NCBI GenBank assembly: GCA_031551265.1
Contig: JAVBNU010000014.1
Span: 1 to 64,000, forward strand
DNA from: JAVBNU01 sp031551265
Lineage (GTDB): Bacteria > Cyanobacteriota > Vampirovibrionia > Gastranaerophilales > Gastranaerophilaceae
Direction: 5' to 3'
Length of the DNA stretch: 64,000 bases
Part shown: positions 35,601 through 43,520 of the stretch, piece by piece
Layout: the number at the start of each line of letters is the position of its first letter
Position numbering within the stretch: the first letter of the stretch is position 1
Notes under the pieces: generated by a model
The model's input: only the letters and a program-made list of their open reading frames with translations
What the model was told of the DNA's origin: nothing
Database searches by the model: none
Translations under genes and position numbers: made by a program

Positions 35601-37154
35601 GAAAATGCAGACATATTTTTCATGGGCGCTAACCTTGATGACACAGACCACGTGAGGGAATTATCAGCCGATGTAAACGTAGATTCGGAGACTATCGAAA
35701 TCCGAAACATGTCTCTCTCAAGATACGTAAGCTCGCAAAATAGCGATAAATACGCTGTAAAATTCATAAACGCAAAAGGCAAACTGCAAAGAACACCTAA
35801 TGGGCCTGTTGTGCGACAATTTTCACTCAAAACAGAACGCCCGACAAACGCCAAAATTTTTAATATAATTTTCAAAAAATCAATAATAAAAAGCGGCAAC
35901 TTCACCTGCGATTTTGTCCTGAACAGATACTTCAACGCTCCGAGCCTAAACGGTTTCATCAATTTTGACAACGTTGAAATTCCGACCAATAATACCAACA
36001 TAAAAGACCTCGATTTTAAGGTAGACAACAACAAAATCACGATTGATGCAGAAGGAAAAGTTTTCGATTCCACATTTACAGCCAAGTCCTCAACCGAAAA
36101 TATTTTCAATTTCCCTATCAAAATCAAAAACCTTGATGTGTTCACAAACAGCTTTAATATGAACACTATTTTGAACACGTTTTCAATGGTAAATCTTTCG
36201 AACAAGCCCAAACTTTTGCCCGAGGATTACAATTCTAAAAGCGAACTGGGTTTATCGAACTTATCGGCTTTTGTAGTCGAAAAAGGTTCTATTGCGGCAA
36301 ATAATATTTTGTTCAAAGACTTAAAAGCCAGCAACTTAAGAGGTGATTTTTCGCTTGATTCAAACATGCTTTTAACTATACGAAACGTTGAATTTAATGT
36401 TGCAGGCGGAAGTTTAAAAGGTGATTCAAAGTATAATTTCGCAACCGGCGAAATGGGTATTACAGGAACAGCCGAAGGTGTTGATGCGAACTTAATCTCT
36501 GAGACATTATTTGATATCAAAAACCAAATATACGGAAACCTAAGCGGGCAAATGGATATCACAACAAAAGGTAACACTGAGGAAGAGCGTCTCAAAAACA
36601 CAAAAGGCAAATTTTACTTCCAAATTTATGACGGCAAAATGCCAAAACTCGGCTCGCTCGAATATCTATTAAGAGCAACTAATTTGATAAAAAGCGGGCT
36701 TTGGGGATTATCAATTAACCGCATAATAGGGTTACTCAAGCCCTTCAACTCCGGTGAATTTGTAAAAATCCAAGGTGGCATGACAATGGACAAAGGCATC
36801 GCCAAAAACCTTGAAATTTTCTCAAAAGGAAAAGATATGAGTATATACATTAACGGCCAATACGATGTCGTCAACGAAAATGCAGACATGCAAGTTTGGG
36901 GCAGGCTCTCAAGCAGCGAAGGAACATTCCTCGGGCCTGTGGGCAATGCCTCGCTCAACACGTTGTTTAAATTAATCCCTGGATATGGCAGCAACGAGTT
37001 TAACATTGATTACGCTGAAGCGATTAAAAAAATACCTTCAATTGAAGCCTCGCCTGAGGACTACAAAATATTCAAAGCAAAAATCGACGGTGACATCAAC
37101 GGCGACAAATACGTAACATCTTTCAACTGGATTAAGTGGACCGAAGAGAAGTAG
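32601..37154 (+). CDS. giant AsmA/YhdP-like envelope protein
   Basis: Protein of 1517 residues with an N-terminal uncleaved signal-anchor (about 8-30, FIILITLFLLTEAAFLAAP) and a very long periplasmic part of repeating beta-strands. The C-terminal 300 residues carry the AsmA-like C domain of the YhdP/AsmA group (LSGQMDITTKG ... GGMTMDKGIAKNLEIFSKG ... DVVNENADMQVWGRLSSSEG). AsmA-like proteins form hydrophobic grooves between inner and outer membrane and help move phospholipids or support LPS assembly; that role is from the family. It overlaps aroB by 11 bases. The 3' 75 bases are duplicated at 38296-38370. Confidence 0.88.
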   Translation: MWIKKVFTNKIFIILITLFLLTEAAFLAAPYLINVDKQQASIAQKLKENRKLEYSGQGLRLQTYPDFTYRITADEISLCDESGERLIYIEKLNFKSHILPLILKKVDVILMNADYLELNAYLSKDKKLTFKNKAFAKYLSSFKFKISLDDTDISVKKHYIKITEETSNITLKYIGGNFKAELKNKEADFSTHGQLYADDMSSEINLNAKLTLPLENILKSKNFDINGTITKLDLKNLVHFLPASQSKDLKSLQGGIDISITSEAKIESGKKISLLIFSALVDNFELIRAKHEDSIIAQGANHFKFPMRIENNKLLISNARIEGNDYAIDVNGNIENKNKNSLMNLHIKILDAKAEAIYWLLPSDIPGVTSENMIRALKKYNVTSLATVDLTVKGDFKEPEFSGKANLQDLHIGTLPKDSHNANIDLDFIGKAVKIAAKVYFPSVQTLDVDGVTNLYGTKDGEYKIKSSENINLETAHKILVALSEMFSFNIGPLPIMALSGTGNVAMTCGGAFNNGELHGFLKFKNAKVALNDLAAVLENASGKVDFKGKIFSFQTDTATFNNTPVSLKGTSSINGDMDYEFIAEDCPAEGWLNVLKTSEILKSTQGAVSQISSLDGKVGVKIKLVGKAKNIQHDTKINHLMNNIQTSGEVKLNGVNAKLTSLKAPIEGLSGNIKFENNDFAADLSSKIGTSPVFYKGILKGNQLDCSVTSPEIVLTSAINFLTASNIFNTQQLESQGLLNSASKFSLDAKYKTTIDRKNLDKTKFNMNDVILMAKFIPTVKNDKDILRINAGEINLKNGNVKLSQIDAYLNNAPIKLSGEIQKTFSKSQMINMNLKISDLDMSFLNQADKASLLPEKITKILDFYENYQGKVNIDGSITKNKIKGKADIIDIKFVQKKNKLPITLKSGTVYMNDNKVTLHAINGLIDAAPVFLNLGITNIFGTPSFKGYVTTKFNDLFVDSLINPYMTYPVKTKGDSTLTLDISGSPEKMNLKPTLKLLENADIFFMGANLDDTDHVRELSADVNVDSETIEIRNMSLSRYVSSQNSDKYAVKFINAKGKLQRTPNGPVVRQFSLKTERPTNAKIFNIIFKKSIIKSGNFTCDFVLNRYFNAPSLNGFINFDNVEIPTNNTNIKDLDFKVDNNKITIDAEGKVFDSTFTAKSSTENIFNFPIKIKNLDVFTNSFNMNTILNTFSMVNLSNKPKLLPEDYNSKSELGLSNLSAFVVEKGSIAANNILFKDLKASNLRGDFSLDSNMLLTIRNVEFNVAGGSLKGDSKYNFATGEMGITGTAEGVDANLISETLFDIKNQIYGNLSGQMDITTKGNTEEERLKNTKGKFYFQIYDGKMPKLGSLEYLLRATNLIKSGLWGLSINRIIGLLKPFNSGEFVKIQGGMTMDKGIAKNLEIFSKGKDMSIYINGQYDVVNENADMQVWGRLSSSEGTFLGPVGNASLNTLFKLIPGYGSNEFNIDYAEAIKKIPSIEASPEDYKIFKAKIDGDINGDKYVTSFNWIKWTEEK
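37080..37135 (+). repeat. 56-base direct repeat, left copy
   Basis: Perfect 56-base match to 38296-38351; it is the 3' end of the AsmA-like gene. The homology continues beyond in diverged form to the stop codon on each side. Confidence 0.95.
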
Positions 37155-37246
37155 ATGTAAAGTTATGTTACATTATTAGTTTGTGCAATAAGGTTTTTAG
37201 CATTTTTTATTTTCATTCACCTTTAAAAAAGCAGGAAGGAACATCC

Positions 37247-38107
37247 ATGCTTGTCGGAACCAATGCTACAACATTTAACAATTTTTCTAATTGTGCAAAT
37301 AATTTAATTTCTAATAGAGTTTTTGCATTTAAAAATGTCAACAATGTTAATGACAGTGTTAGTTTTTGCGGCAAAAAAGAAGTACAAGATACGACTAATG
37401 CTGCTCCAAGCCTTTGGCAAAGCTTAAAAACAGTACTTATTGTAGATGCCAATTTATCTTTATTACCTATAAACACTTATAAAATGCTACTCAAAGATCC
37501 TTGTGCAATGATGTACGGGACTATGAAAAGAGATAGTAATGCATATTTAATCTCAAGTGAAACTTTAGGAGAAGTCGCTTTGTCAATCCGGGGGAGCAAA
37601 AATAAACATAAAAGCAAAGTCGTTAAGTACGTTTTTAATGACGGTGACTCAAGATATTGCATAAAACGTTTTGGAGAAAGACTCGGATATATTGATATTA
37701 GTCATTTAGATGAGAACGATATTTACATCAAATACCTTACAAATGTTGTTGGTAGAGACAAATACAGAGGGCTTGAAAAAATTTTACTGCAAAGTGTCGT
37801 TGAAGATTCACTAAATAATGGGACCGTACCATCTTTTAGTGCGGTTCCTGCACAAATAGGTGAACTTGATTTCAAGAGGGATAAGCTGTACGCATTTATG
37901 GGGGCAGATGTAGTCACCTTGCTTGTTATAGAGAATGGTAAAATCATGCGTGATAGCAATGGTGATATGGTAACATTTTCGCACGTTATTTATTCAAAAG
38001 AAAAGGTTTTAGAAAAGTTAGAGCGAATTAATGAAAAAGATGCCTTTATGTTTCCCAAGACAAAAACAAGCTATGCAAACTTTGTAAAAGGTAGTAGATA
38101 TTTCTAA
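37247..38107 (+). CDS. GNAT-like protein with N-terminal leader motif
   Basis: Protein of 286 residues. The ATG at 37247 is chosen because AGGAAGGA stands six bases upstream; an earlier frame extension has no support. Residues 1-50 contain the leader ending in NDSVSFCGKKE. The middle (about 150-215) resembles a GNAT acetyltransferase core: a strand-rich half, then VVGRDKYRGLEKILLQSVVE in the place of the acetyl-CoA-binding R/Q-x-x-G-x-[GA] loop, followed by ELDFKRDKLYAFMGAD near the usual C-terminal strand. The key glycine in the loop is replaced (RGLEK), so activity is uncertain. The gene lies between the two copies of the AsmA-like 3' end and looks like inserted cargo. Confidence 0.6.
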   Translation: MLVGTNATTFNNFSNCANNLISNRVFAFKNVNNVNDSVSFCGKKEVQDTTNAAPSLWQSLKTVLIVDANLSLLPINTYKMLLKDPCAMMYGTMKRDSNAYLISSETLGEVALSIRGSKNKHKSKVVKYVFNDGDSRYCIKRFGERLGYIDISHLDENDIYIKYLTNVVGRDKYRGLEKILLQSVVEDSLNNGTVPSFSAVPAQIGELDFKRDKLYAFMGADVVTLLVIENGKIMRDSNGDMVTFSHVIYSKEKVLEKLERINEKDAFMFPKTKTSYANFVKGSRYF

Positions 38108-38280
38108 TGATTGTTGCAAGATTATAACGTCAGATAGTAGGGTGCACTCACCAGTGCATCAATAGATAGCAGGATGGACTGGACGTTTCTATCCAATCAT
38201 TCAATTAAAGGTATGTCGGAATTTTTGTCGAAATAAAGCGATAAGTTTTATATTTTGGTGCAGTAGTGTGATCTGTGTCC
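38108..38280. other. spacer with dispersed-repeat fragments
   Basis: No gene. 38137-38205 contains TAGTAGGGTGCACTCACCAG and a related GATAGCAGGATGG stretch, members of the TAGGGTGC repeat class also seen at 39207 and 47490. Confidence 0.5.
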
Positions 38281-38370
38281 TACAACTTTAAAACCAAAAT
38301 CGACGGTGACATCAACGGCGACAAATACGTAACATCTTTCAACTGGATTAATTGGACTGAAGAAAAATAA
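38281..38370 (+). pseudogene. orphan copy of the 3' end of the AsmA-like gene
   Basis: Reads YNFKTKIDGDINGDKY... to WTEEK-stop, the last 30 codons of the gene at 32601-37154. 56 bases are identical; the rest differs mainly at silent positions plus one Lys-to-Asn change. It has no start of its own and an in-frame stop just upstream. The copy marks the far end of the segment holding the GNAT-like gene. Confidence 0.85.
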
Positions 38371-38530
38371 TTTATCGTTATCTGCATTGAGGTCCTTAAC
38401 CAGATGGTTTTAATGTAAATAAATGTTACAAATCCATGAAAACTTAGCTTTTTAGGCAATTTTTTAATGCAAATTTTTTTAATTACTTTATACGCAGAAG
38501 AGAATATAGATAAACTTTAAGGAGAAAATT

Positions 38531-38992
38531 ATGGCAGGAAATGATGCAGTAAGCAACAATACTCGTACATGGGTAGAATATTTTGCAGGTAAACCTAAAC
38601 CTTCAAAAACAACATCCAAAATATCTACCGCACCTCAGGAACAAGGTGAACCATTTGATATTAGCGCATATAGGAAAAAACAACTAGATGACCTGATTAA
38701 GTATCAGGGAGAAGCAGACCCACAAAGAAGAAAAGTGATGGATCTGATGAAACCACAAGCAAAGCCTAAAGTAAAGAACAGCAACGCAGATACAGGCATG
38801 ATGAGTAACAACAAAAGTGTGTTCAATAATTCTGTTACGGCCAATGGCAAGCAATCATTGAGTGATGATTTTGAAAAAGCTTCTGTTAAAATTGGTGATT
38901 TCAAACAAGGTTCATCTCCTAATGCTGTATTAGGTGGTTGTCAAGGTGAAACGTCAAAACAACTTGATCATAAAATTGGTGATTTTAGATAA
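38531..38992 (+). CDS. small disordered protein, unknown
   Basis: Unrecognised protein of 153 residues, rich in Lys, Asn, Ser, Gln and Pro, with few hydrophobic residues and probably disordered. A short motif, KIGDF[KR], occurs twice near the C-terminus (about 121-126 and the last six residues). Strong ribosome site (AAGGAG). An upstream TGTAAATAAATGTTACA at 38414 resembles the TGTAAA repeats found before other genes, at 117 bases. No signal or membrane part. Stands alone. Confidence 0.6.
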   Translation: MAGNDAVSNNTRTWVEYFAGKPKPSKTTSKISTAPQEQGEPFDISAYRKKQLDDLIKYQGEADPQRRKVMDLMKPQAKPKVKNSNADTGMMSNNKSVFNNSVTANGKQSLSDDFEKASVKIGDFKQGSSPNAVLGGCQGETSKQLDHKIGDFR

Positions 38993-39314
38993 CATTCTGA
39001 AACGAGCACTTTAGAAATGTAGATATTTTTTCTTGCGAGTCCTTTTGAATTTAGTGAAAAGGTTTTGCTATTCTTTCTTTCCCCCTTTGCGGGGGAAAGT
39101 GCCCGAAGGGCGAAAGGGGGGTGATTTTTGACAAAAATTTCGTACTACCCCTCACCCCGTCCCTCTCCCGCAAGAGGAGAGGGGAAAACTCATAATATTT
39201 TGATTTGTAGGGCGCACCCTACAATTTGCATAATTAATTGCTTTAATCGTTTTTTAAGCAAATAATTGTTAAGCAACTATATACAGTGGTTTTATTTAGT
39301 TTTAAAATAGAGTC
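38993..39314. repeat. intergenic palindromic repeats
   Basis: No gene. Three hairpins are visible: CTTTCCCCC/GGGGGAAAG (39077-39099), CCTCTCC/GGAGAGG (39162-39182, the common 'CCCCTCACCCCGTCC' type), and the self-complementary GTAGGGCGCACCCTAC (39207-39222). These are unusually G/C-rich for this genome. Confidence 0.8.
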
Positions 39315-40439
39315 ATGGGAACTAATTTATTTAAAAAACTAACGATTCTCGATAAGTATATTTTGAAACAGGTCATGGAAATGTTTATTTTCGGTGTGCT
39401 CATATTTACGGGGATTATTTTTGCGTCAGACACATTTATCACGTTGATTAAACAGATTTCAAATTTCGGTATTCCGTTTAACGTCGCGCTCATGATTGTA
39501 TTATTAAACATACCGTCAATTGTCGTGATGGCGATTCCTATGAGTATACTGCTGGCAACAGTCATGACTTTGAACAGGCTATGCTTAGCGTCTGAAATAA
39601 CGGTTATGCGTGCATGTTCAATCGGGTTAAATAGAATTGTCGCTCCGATTTTTATTGTAGCAATACTTTTAGCAGGACTCAGTTTTGTTATAAACGAAAC
39701 TTTAGTGCCTGTTACACGTGCCCAGTCCAAAACACTGGCTTTGTGGGCTTTAGGTCAAAAAAACGTGCCTAATGGCAAACACAATTTTATCTTCAAAGAA
39801 GTCGGCAAAGAAGGTAACCTCAAAAGACTGTTTTTCGTGGACAAATGCGAAAACGACGTGCTTTATAATATTGCAATGCTGGATGTTACGTCACCTGGAG
39901 AAACACAGATTTTATACGCAAAAACAGGAAAACTTGTAAACGAAGGCTGGGCATTCGAAAAAGGCCTCGCATATAATATTAGTAAAAACGGGAAATTATT
40001 GAACAATACATGGTTTGGAGAAACTGTGGCAGATTTCGGATTGAACCTTAAAGATCAAGTAACCGCAAAACAAGTGAAAGAGTACAATATTATTGCGTTG
40101 CATAAATTTATTGAGCAAAATAAAAAGAAAAACAAAGATGATAAAGATACAAACCTGTATCAAATGCTATTTTATGACAAATTTGCGTTCCCGGTAACAA
40201 CTTTTGTCCTTGTTTTAATAGGTATACCGCTGGCAATAACGCCTCCACGCGTGCGTTACAACAGAGGGTTTCTGTTTAGTATTTTGATAATATTTTTCTT
40301 TTATTTGATTCGAGCATTTGCACAATCACTTGGCGAATCAGGCAAAATCGACGCCCTGCTTGCAGCCTGGCTGCCTAATATAATCCTTTTCGCGCTGGGG
40401 GCGTGGTTATACCACCGAAAAGTATACCGAATAACCTAA
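39315..40439 (+). CDS. LptF/LptG-family LPS transport permease
   Basis: Integral membrane protein of 374 residues of the YjgP/YjgQ family. Three N-terminal helices (about 12-105), a periplasmic beta-jellyroll-like domain (about 130-265) and three C-terminal helices (about 280-370) match the family. With its partner and the LptB ATPase it extracts LPS from the inner membrane. Only one of the two homologous permeases is in this window, and I cannot tell F from G. Its presence agrees with waaA. The ribosome site is weak; gyrB follows after 90 bases. Confidence 0.9.
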   Translation: MGTNLFKKLTILDKYILKQVMEMFIFGVLIFTGIIFASDTFITLIKQISNFGIPFNVALMIVLLNIPSIVVMAIPMSILLATVMTLNRLCLASEITVMRACSIGLNRIVAPIFIVAILLAGLSFVINETLVPVTRAQSKTLALWALGQKNVPNGKHNFIFKEVGKEGNLKRLFFVDKCENDVLYNIAMLDVTSPGETQILYAKTGKLVNEGWAFEKGLAYNISKNGKLLNNTWFGETVADFGLNLKDQVTAKQVKEYNIIALHKFIEQNKKKNKDDKDTNLYQMLFYDKFAFPVTTFVLVLIGIPLAITPPRVRYNRGFLFSILIIFFFYLIRAFAQSLGESGKIDALLAAWLPNIILFALGAWLYHRKVYRIT

Positions 40440-40529
40440 AAAATAATGTGAAACAGCCTGTAACAATTTGATATTCATACATTTTTGTATTATCATGTTA
40501 TTGGAAAATATAAGAGACATGGGGAAAAA

Positions 40530-42977
40530 ATGACAACACAAACTAACACCGAATATAATGCGGATAATATACGAGTTCTGGAGGGATTAGAAGCAGTACG
40601 TTTGAGACCGGGTATGTACATCGGCTCAACGTCACAACGCGGCTTACACCACTGTATTTATGAAATCGTTGATAACTCAATCGACGAATCCTTAGCCGGA
40701 TATTGTAAAGTTATAAAAGTAAATATAAACGAGGACGAAAGTATCTCTGTAGAGGACGACGGGCGTGGTATTCCTGTTGATATTAAGCCTGAATCTGGCA
40801 AATCAGCAATGGAGATTGTCCACACAGTTCTGCACGCCGGCGGAAAATTCGGCGATGGCGGCTACAAGGTATCAGGCGGGTTACACGGCGTTGGTGCGTC
40901 TGTTGTAAACGCTTTATCCGAAAAAATGATTGTTGAAGTATCTCGTCAAGGCTTTGTCCACAGACAAGAGTACTTACGTGGCGAACCTCAAGCCCCTGTT
41001 GAAAAAATCAGAGAAACCGATAAAACAGGTACAAAAACAACATTCTGGCCTGACCCTGAAATATTCACAGAAACAACTGAAGTTGACCGTGACATAATCA
41101 GCAGCAGACTCAGAGAGATGGCTTTCTTGAACAAAGGCCTTAAAATCGTATTCACTGATGCAAAAACCGGCAAAGTAGAAGAATTCCACTACGAAGGCGG
41201 TATCGGCAGCTACGTTGAATTTTTGAACAAAAATAAAACAGTTTTATTTGAGAGTCCTGTCTACATCGACAAAACAGTCGATAAAATTCAGGTCGAAGTT
41301 GCTATTCAGTACACAGAAGCATACAACGAAACAGTTTTGAGCTTCGCGAATAATATTAACACCAGCCACGGCGGTACTCACTTAACCGGTTTCAGAAACG
41401 CGATTACACGTGTATTAAACGATTACGCGAGAAAAAACAACATCTTAAAAGATGCCGAACAAAACCTTTCAGGCGACGACGTTCGTGAAGGTTTAACAGC
41501 GATTGTTAGTGTTAAGCTGCCTGATCCTCAATTTGAAGGTCAAACAAAGGAAAAACTCGGCACAGCTGAAGCTACGAGCGCGGTTAATGACGCCGTTCGT
41601 GACAAATTCCAAGAATGGCTTGAATTTAACCCAAAACACGCTAAAATAATCATCGAAAAAACTTTACAGGCACAAAGAGCACGCGAAGCTGCGAGAAAAG
41701 CACGTGAGTTGACAAGACGTAAATCCGTACTGGAAAACTCGACATTACCGGGTAAACTCGCTGACTGTTCAAACCGCGAGCCTGAAAAATGTGAATTATA
41801 CATAGTCGAGGGTGATTCTGCGGGCGGTTCTGCTAAGCAAGGCCGCAACAGAATGTTTCAGGCAATTTTGCCACTCAGAGGTAAAATTTTAAACGTTGAG
41901 CGTGCACGTCTTGATAAAATGTACGGCAACAACGAAATCCAATCGCTGATTCAAGCAACAGGCATCAACATAAGCAAAAATGAGGATGACGTTGATCTCG
42001 AAAAACTTCGTTACCACAAAATCATCATCATGACTGACGCAGACGTTGATGGAGCGCACATTAGGACGTTATTATTAACATTCTTCTTCAGATATGCAAA
42101 ACCACTAATCGACAACGGCTATGTATACATCGCGCAGCCACCTCTGTATAAGATTACAGTTGGTAAAACATCGGAGTATTTGTACGACGACAGAGCGTTG
42201 GATAAAATGATGCGTGAGCGCGGCATTAAAGGTACTGCTTTATATGATAAAAAACGTCAGAAAAAATTAGTTGATGACGATTTCGTATCATTGCTTGGCA
42301 ACATGTCGACTTATTACAATTCATTCAACACACCTATTATCAACACGATCCCGTCTGTTGTTATTCGCGGCTTGATACGCTCAGAGTTAACTGCTGAGGA
42401 TTTTGAAGATCAGGAAAAAATGAACAAAATCACAGCATACTTGCAGCACTACATCAAAGACCACGCTGATAATTACGGTGTTACTGATGCAAAAGACTAC
42501 AGCATTGAATTAAAATATAATAGTGAAACAAATAAATACTCTTTGAGATTAGAGTTGGGCGAAGATACAACTCCTGTTTTAATTACAGCAAATGTAATTA
42601 AATCGGGCGAATTTGTAAGAATTAAAAACTCTTACCCGCTAATCAGAAGTTATTTATTTGAAGAAGAAAAAACATTAATCTTAGATAACGGCACCGAAGA
42701 TACCGAAGTAACTTCATTTGCTGAATTACAACGAATAGTTGAAGAACGCGGCAAAAAAGGTGTACAAATTCAAAGATTTAAAGGGCTCGGTGAAATGATG
42801 CCCGCACAGCTTTGGGAGACGACGATGGATCCGTCAAACAGAACACTGTTAAAAGTGAACATCCAAGATGCTATCCTTGCAGATGAGCTGTTTGACATCC
42901 TTATGGGTGACAAAGTCGAACCACGTCGTGAGTTTATAGAGACCAATGCTGCCTATGCCACAAACATAGACACATAG
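40530..42977 (+). CDS. gyrB: DNA gyrase subunit B
   Basis: ATPase subunit of DNA gyrase, 815 residues. GHKL ATPase motifs: EIVDNSIDESLAG, DDGRGIPVD and GLHGVGASVVNALS. TOPRIM motifs: EGDSAGGSAKQGR and DADVDGAHIRTLLLTF. The C-terminal tail with GLGEMMPAQLWETTMDP is typical of GyrB. An insert of roughly 160 residues between TOPRIM and tail (about 590-760) makes it as long as the proteobacterial form instead of the 640-residue one. Start at 40530 after GGGGA; an upstream frame extension is not supported. It closes with a strong terminator shared with a small convergent gene. Confidence 0.97.
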   Translation: MTTQTNTEYNADNIRVLEGLEAVRLRPGMYIGSTSQRGLHHCIYEIVDNSIDESLAGYCKVIKVNINEDESISVEDDGRGIPVDIKPESGKSAMEIVHTVLHAGGKFGDGGYKVSGGLHGVGASVVNALSEKMIVEVSRQGFVHRQEYLRGEPQAPVEKIRETDKTGTKTTFWPDPEIFTETTEVDRDIISSRLREMAFLNKGLKIVFTDAKTGKVEEFHYEGGIGSYVEFLNKNKTVLFESPVYIDKTVDKIQVEVAIQYTEAYNETVLSFANNINTSHGGTHLTGFRNAITRVLNDYARKNNILKDAEQNLSGDDVREGLTAIVSVKLPDPQFEGQTKEKLGTAEATSAVNDAVRDKFQEWLEFNPKHAKIIIEKTLQAQRAREAARKARELTRRKSVLENSTLPGKLADCSNREPEKCELYIVEGDSAGGSAKQGRNRMFQAILPLRGKILNVERARLDKMYGNNEIQSLIQATGINISKNEDDVDLEKLRYHKIIIMTDADVDGAHIRTLLLTFFFRYAKPLIDNGYVYIAQPPLYKITVGKTSEYLYDDRALDKMMRERGIKGTALYDKKRQKKLVDDDFVSLLGNMSTYYNSFNTPIINTIPSVVIRGLIRSELTAEDFEDQEKMNKITAYLQHYIKDHADNYGVTDAKDYSIELKYNSETNKYSLRLELGEDTTPVLITANVIKSGEFVRIKNSYPLIRSYLFEEEKTLILDNGTEDTEVTSFAELQRIVEERGKKGVQIQRFKGLGEMMPAQLWETTMDPSNRTLLKVNIQDAILADELFDILMGDKVEPRREFIETNAAYATNIDT

Positions 42978-42993
42978 GAAAATTAAATGATTT

Positions 42994-43022
42994 AAAGCGG
43001 TCACATCGACCGCTTTTTTTTA
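42994..43022. terminator. intrinsic terminator of gyrB
   Basis: AAAGCGGTC (42994-43002) pairs perfectly with GACCGCTTT (43008-43016), followed by eight or more T. Confidence 0.95.
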
Positions 43023-43026
43023 ATCT

Positions 43027-43242
43027 TTATAATCTACAGGCTTTCAATTCTTCGTATGTCGCTCCTGCTTCAGAGAGTTCTTCTGCTGAAATACCAAACA
43101 GACTTATCATGTTTTTCACATCACGGTCAAAGTTATTGCTACCGAAATGTTTAACAATCTTTTTTATTGTGTCTTCGCGTGTCATAATCTGTGAAGAGTA
43201 TGGCTTGCACTTGCGAAAACTTCTCTGTTTAGATTTTCCCAT
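43027..43242 (-). CDS. small basic protein, unknown
   Basis: Unrecognised protein of 71 residues. A basic N-terminus (KSKQRSFRKCK) is followed by a helical body (about 20-68), with no signal peptide or membrane segment. GGGAG precedes the ATG by six bases, good for a real gene. It converges with gyrB. Function unknown. Confidence 0.6.
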   Translation of the reverse strand: MGKSKQRSFRKCKPYSSQIMTREDTIKKIVKHFGSNNFDRDVKNMISLFGISAEELSEAGATYEELKACRL

Positions 43243-43383
43243 TTGTACTCCCGAATGAGCGACTCATAGCCTAAATTATTTTAATTCCTAATCTGTTTAT
43301 CAATTATGCTACAAAACTTGATCGAATAAAAGCATATATTGAAAAGAATTTACAAAGAATGATAGTTGAAGCCTAACTCCTCA

Positions 43384-43486
43384 CGTCATACCGGAATTTT
43401 GCTATGCAAAATATCCGGTATCTTTCCAGCTTGATATTGTATCGCCTCACCAGATAGATCCCGTGTCAAGCACGGGATGACGTGCA
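43384..43486. repeat. two palindromic repeats
   Basis: ACCGGA...TCCGGT at 43390-43419 encloses an ATTTTGC/GCAAAAT inner stem, and ATCCCGTG/CACGGGAT lies at 43458-43478. The latter is a very common bacterial intergenic palindrome. No gene in this spacer. Confidence 0.8.
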
Positions 43487-43520
43487 GGTAAAGTGACAAA
43501 GAAGTTATTTCTAAAAAAGC

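Noticed and set aside
35507..36211. Open frame of 234 codons antisense to the AsmA-like gene
   Set aside because: No ribosome site; the plus-strand frame is continuous and has clear family features.
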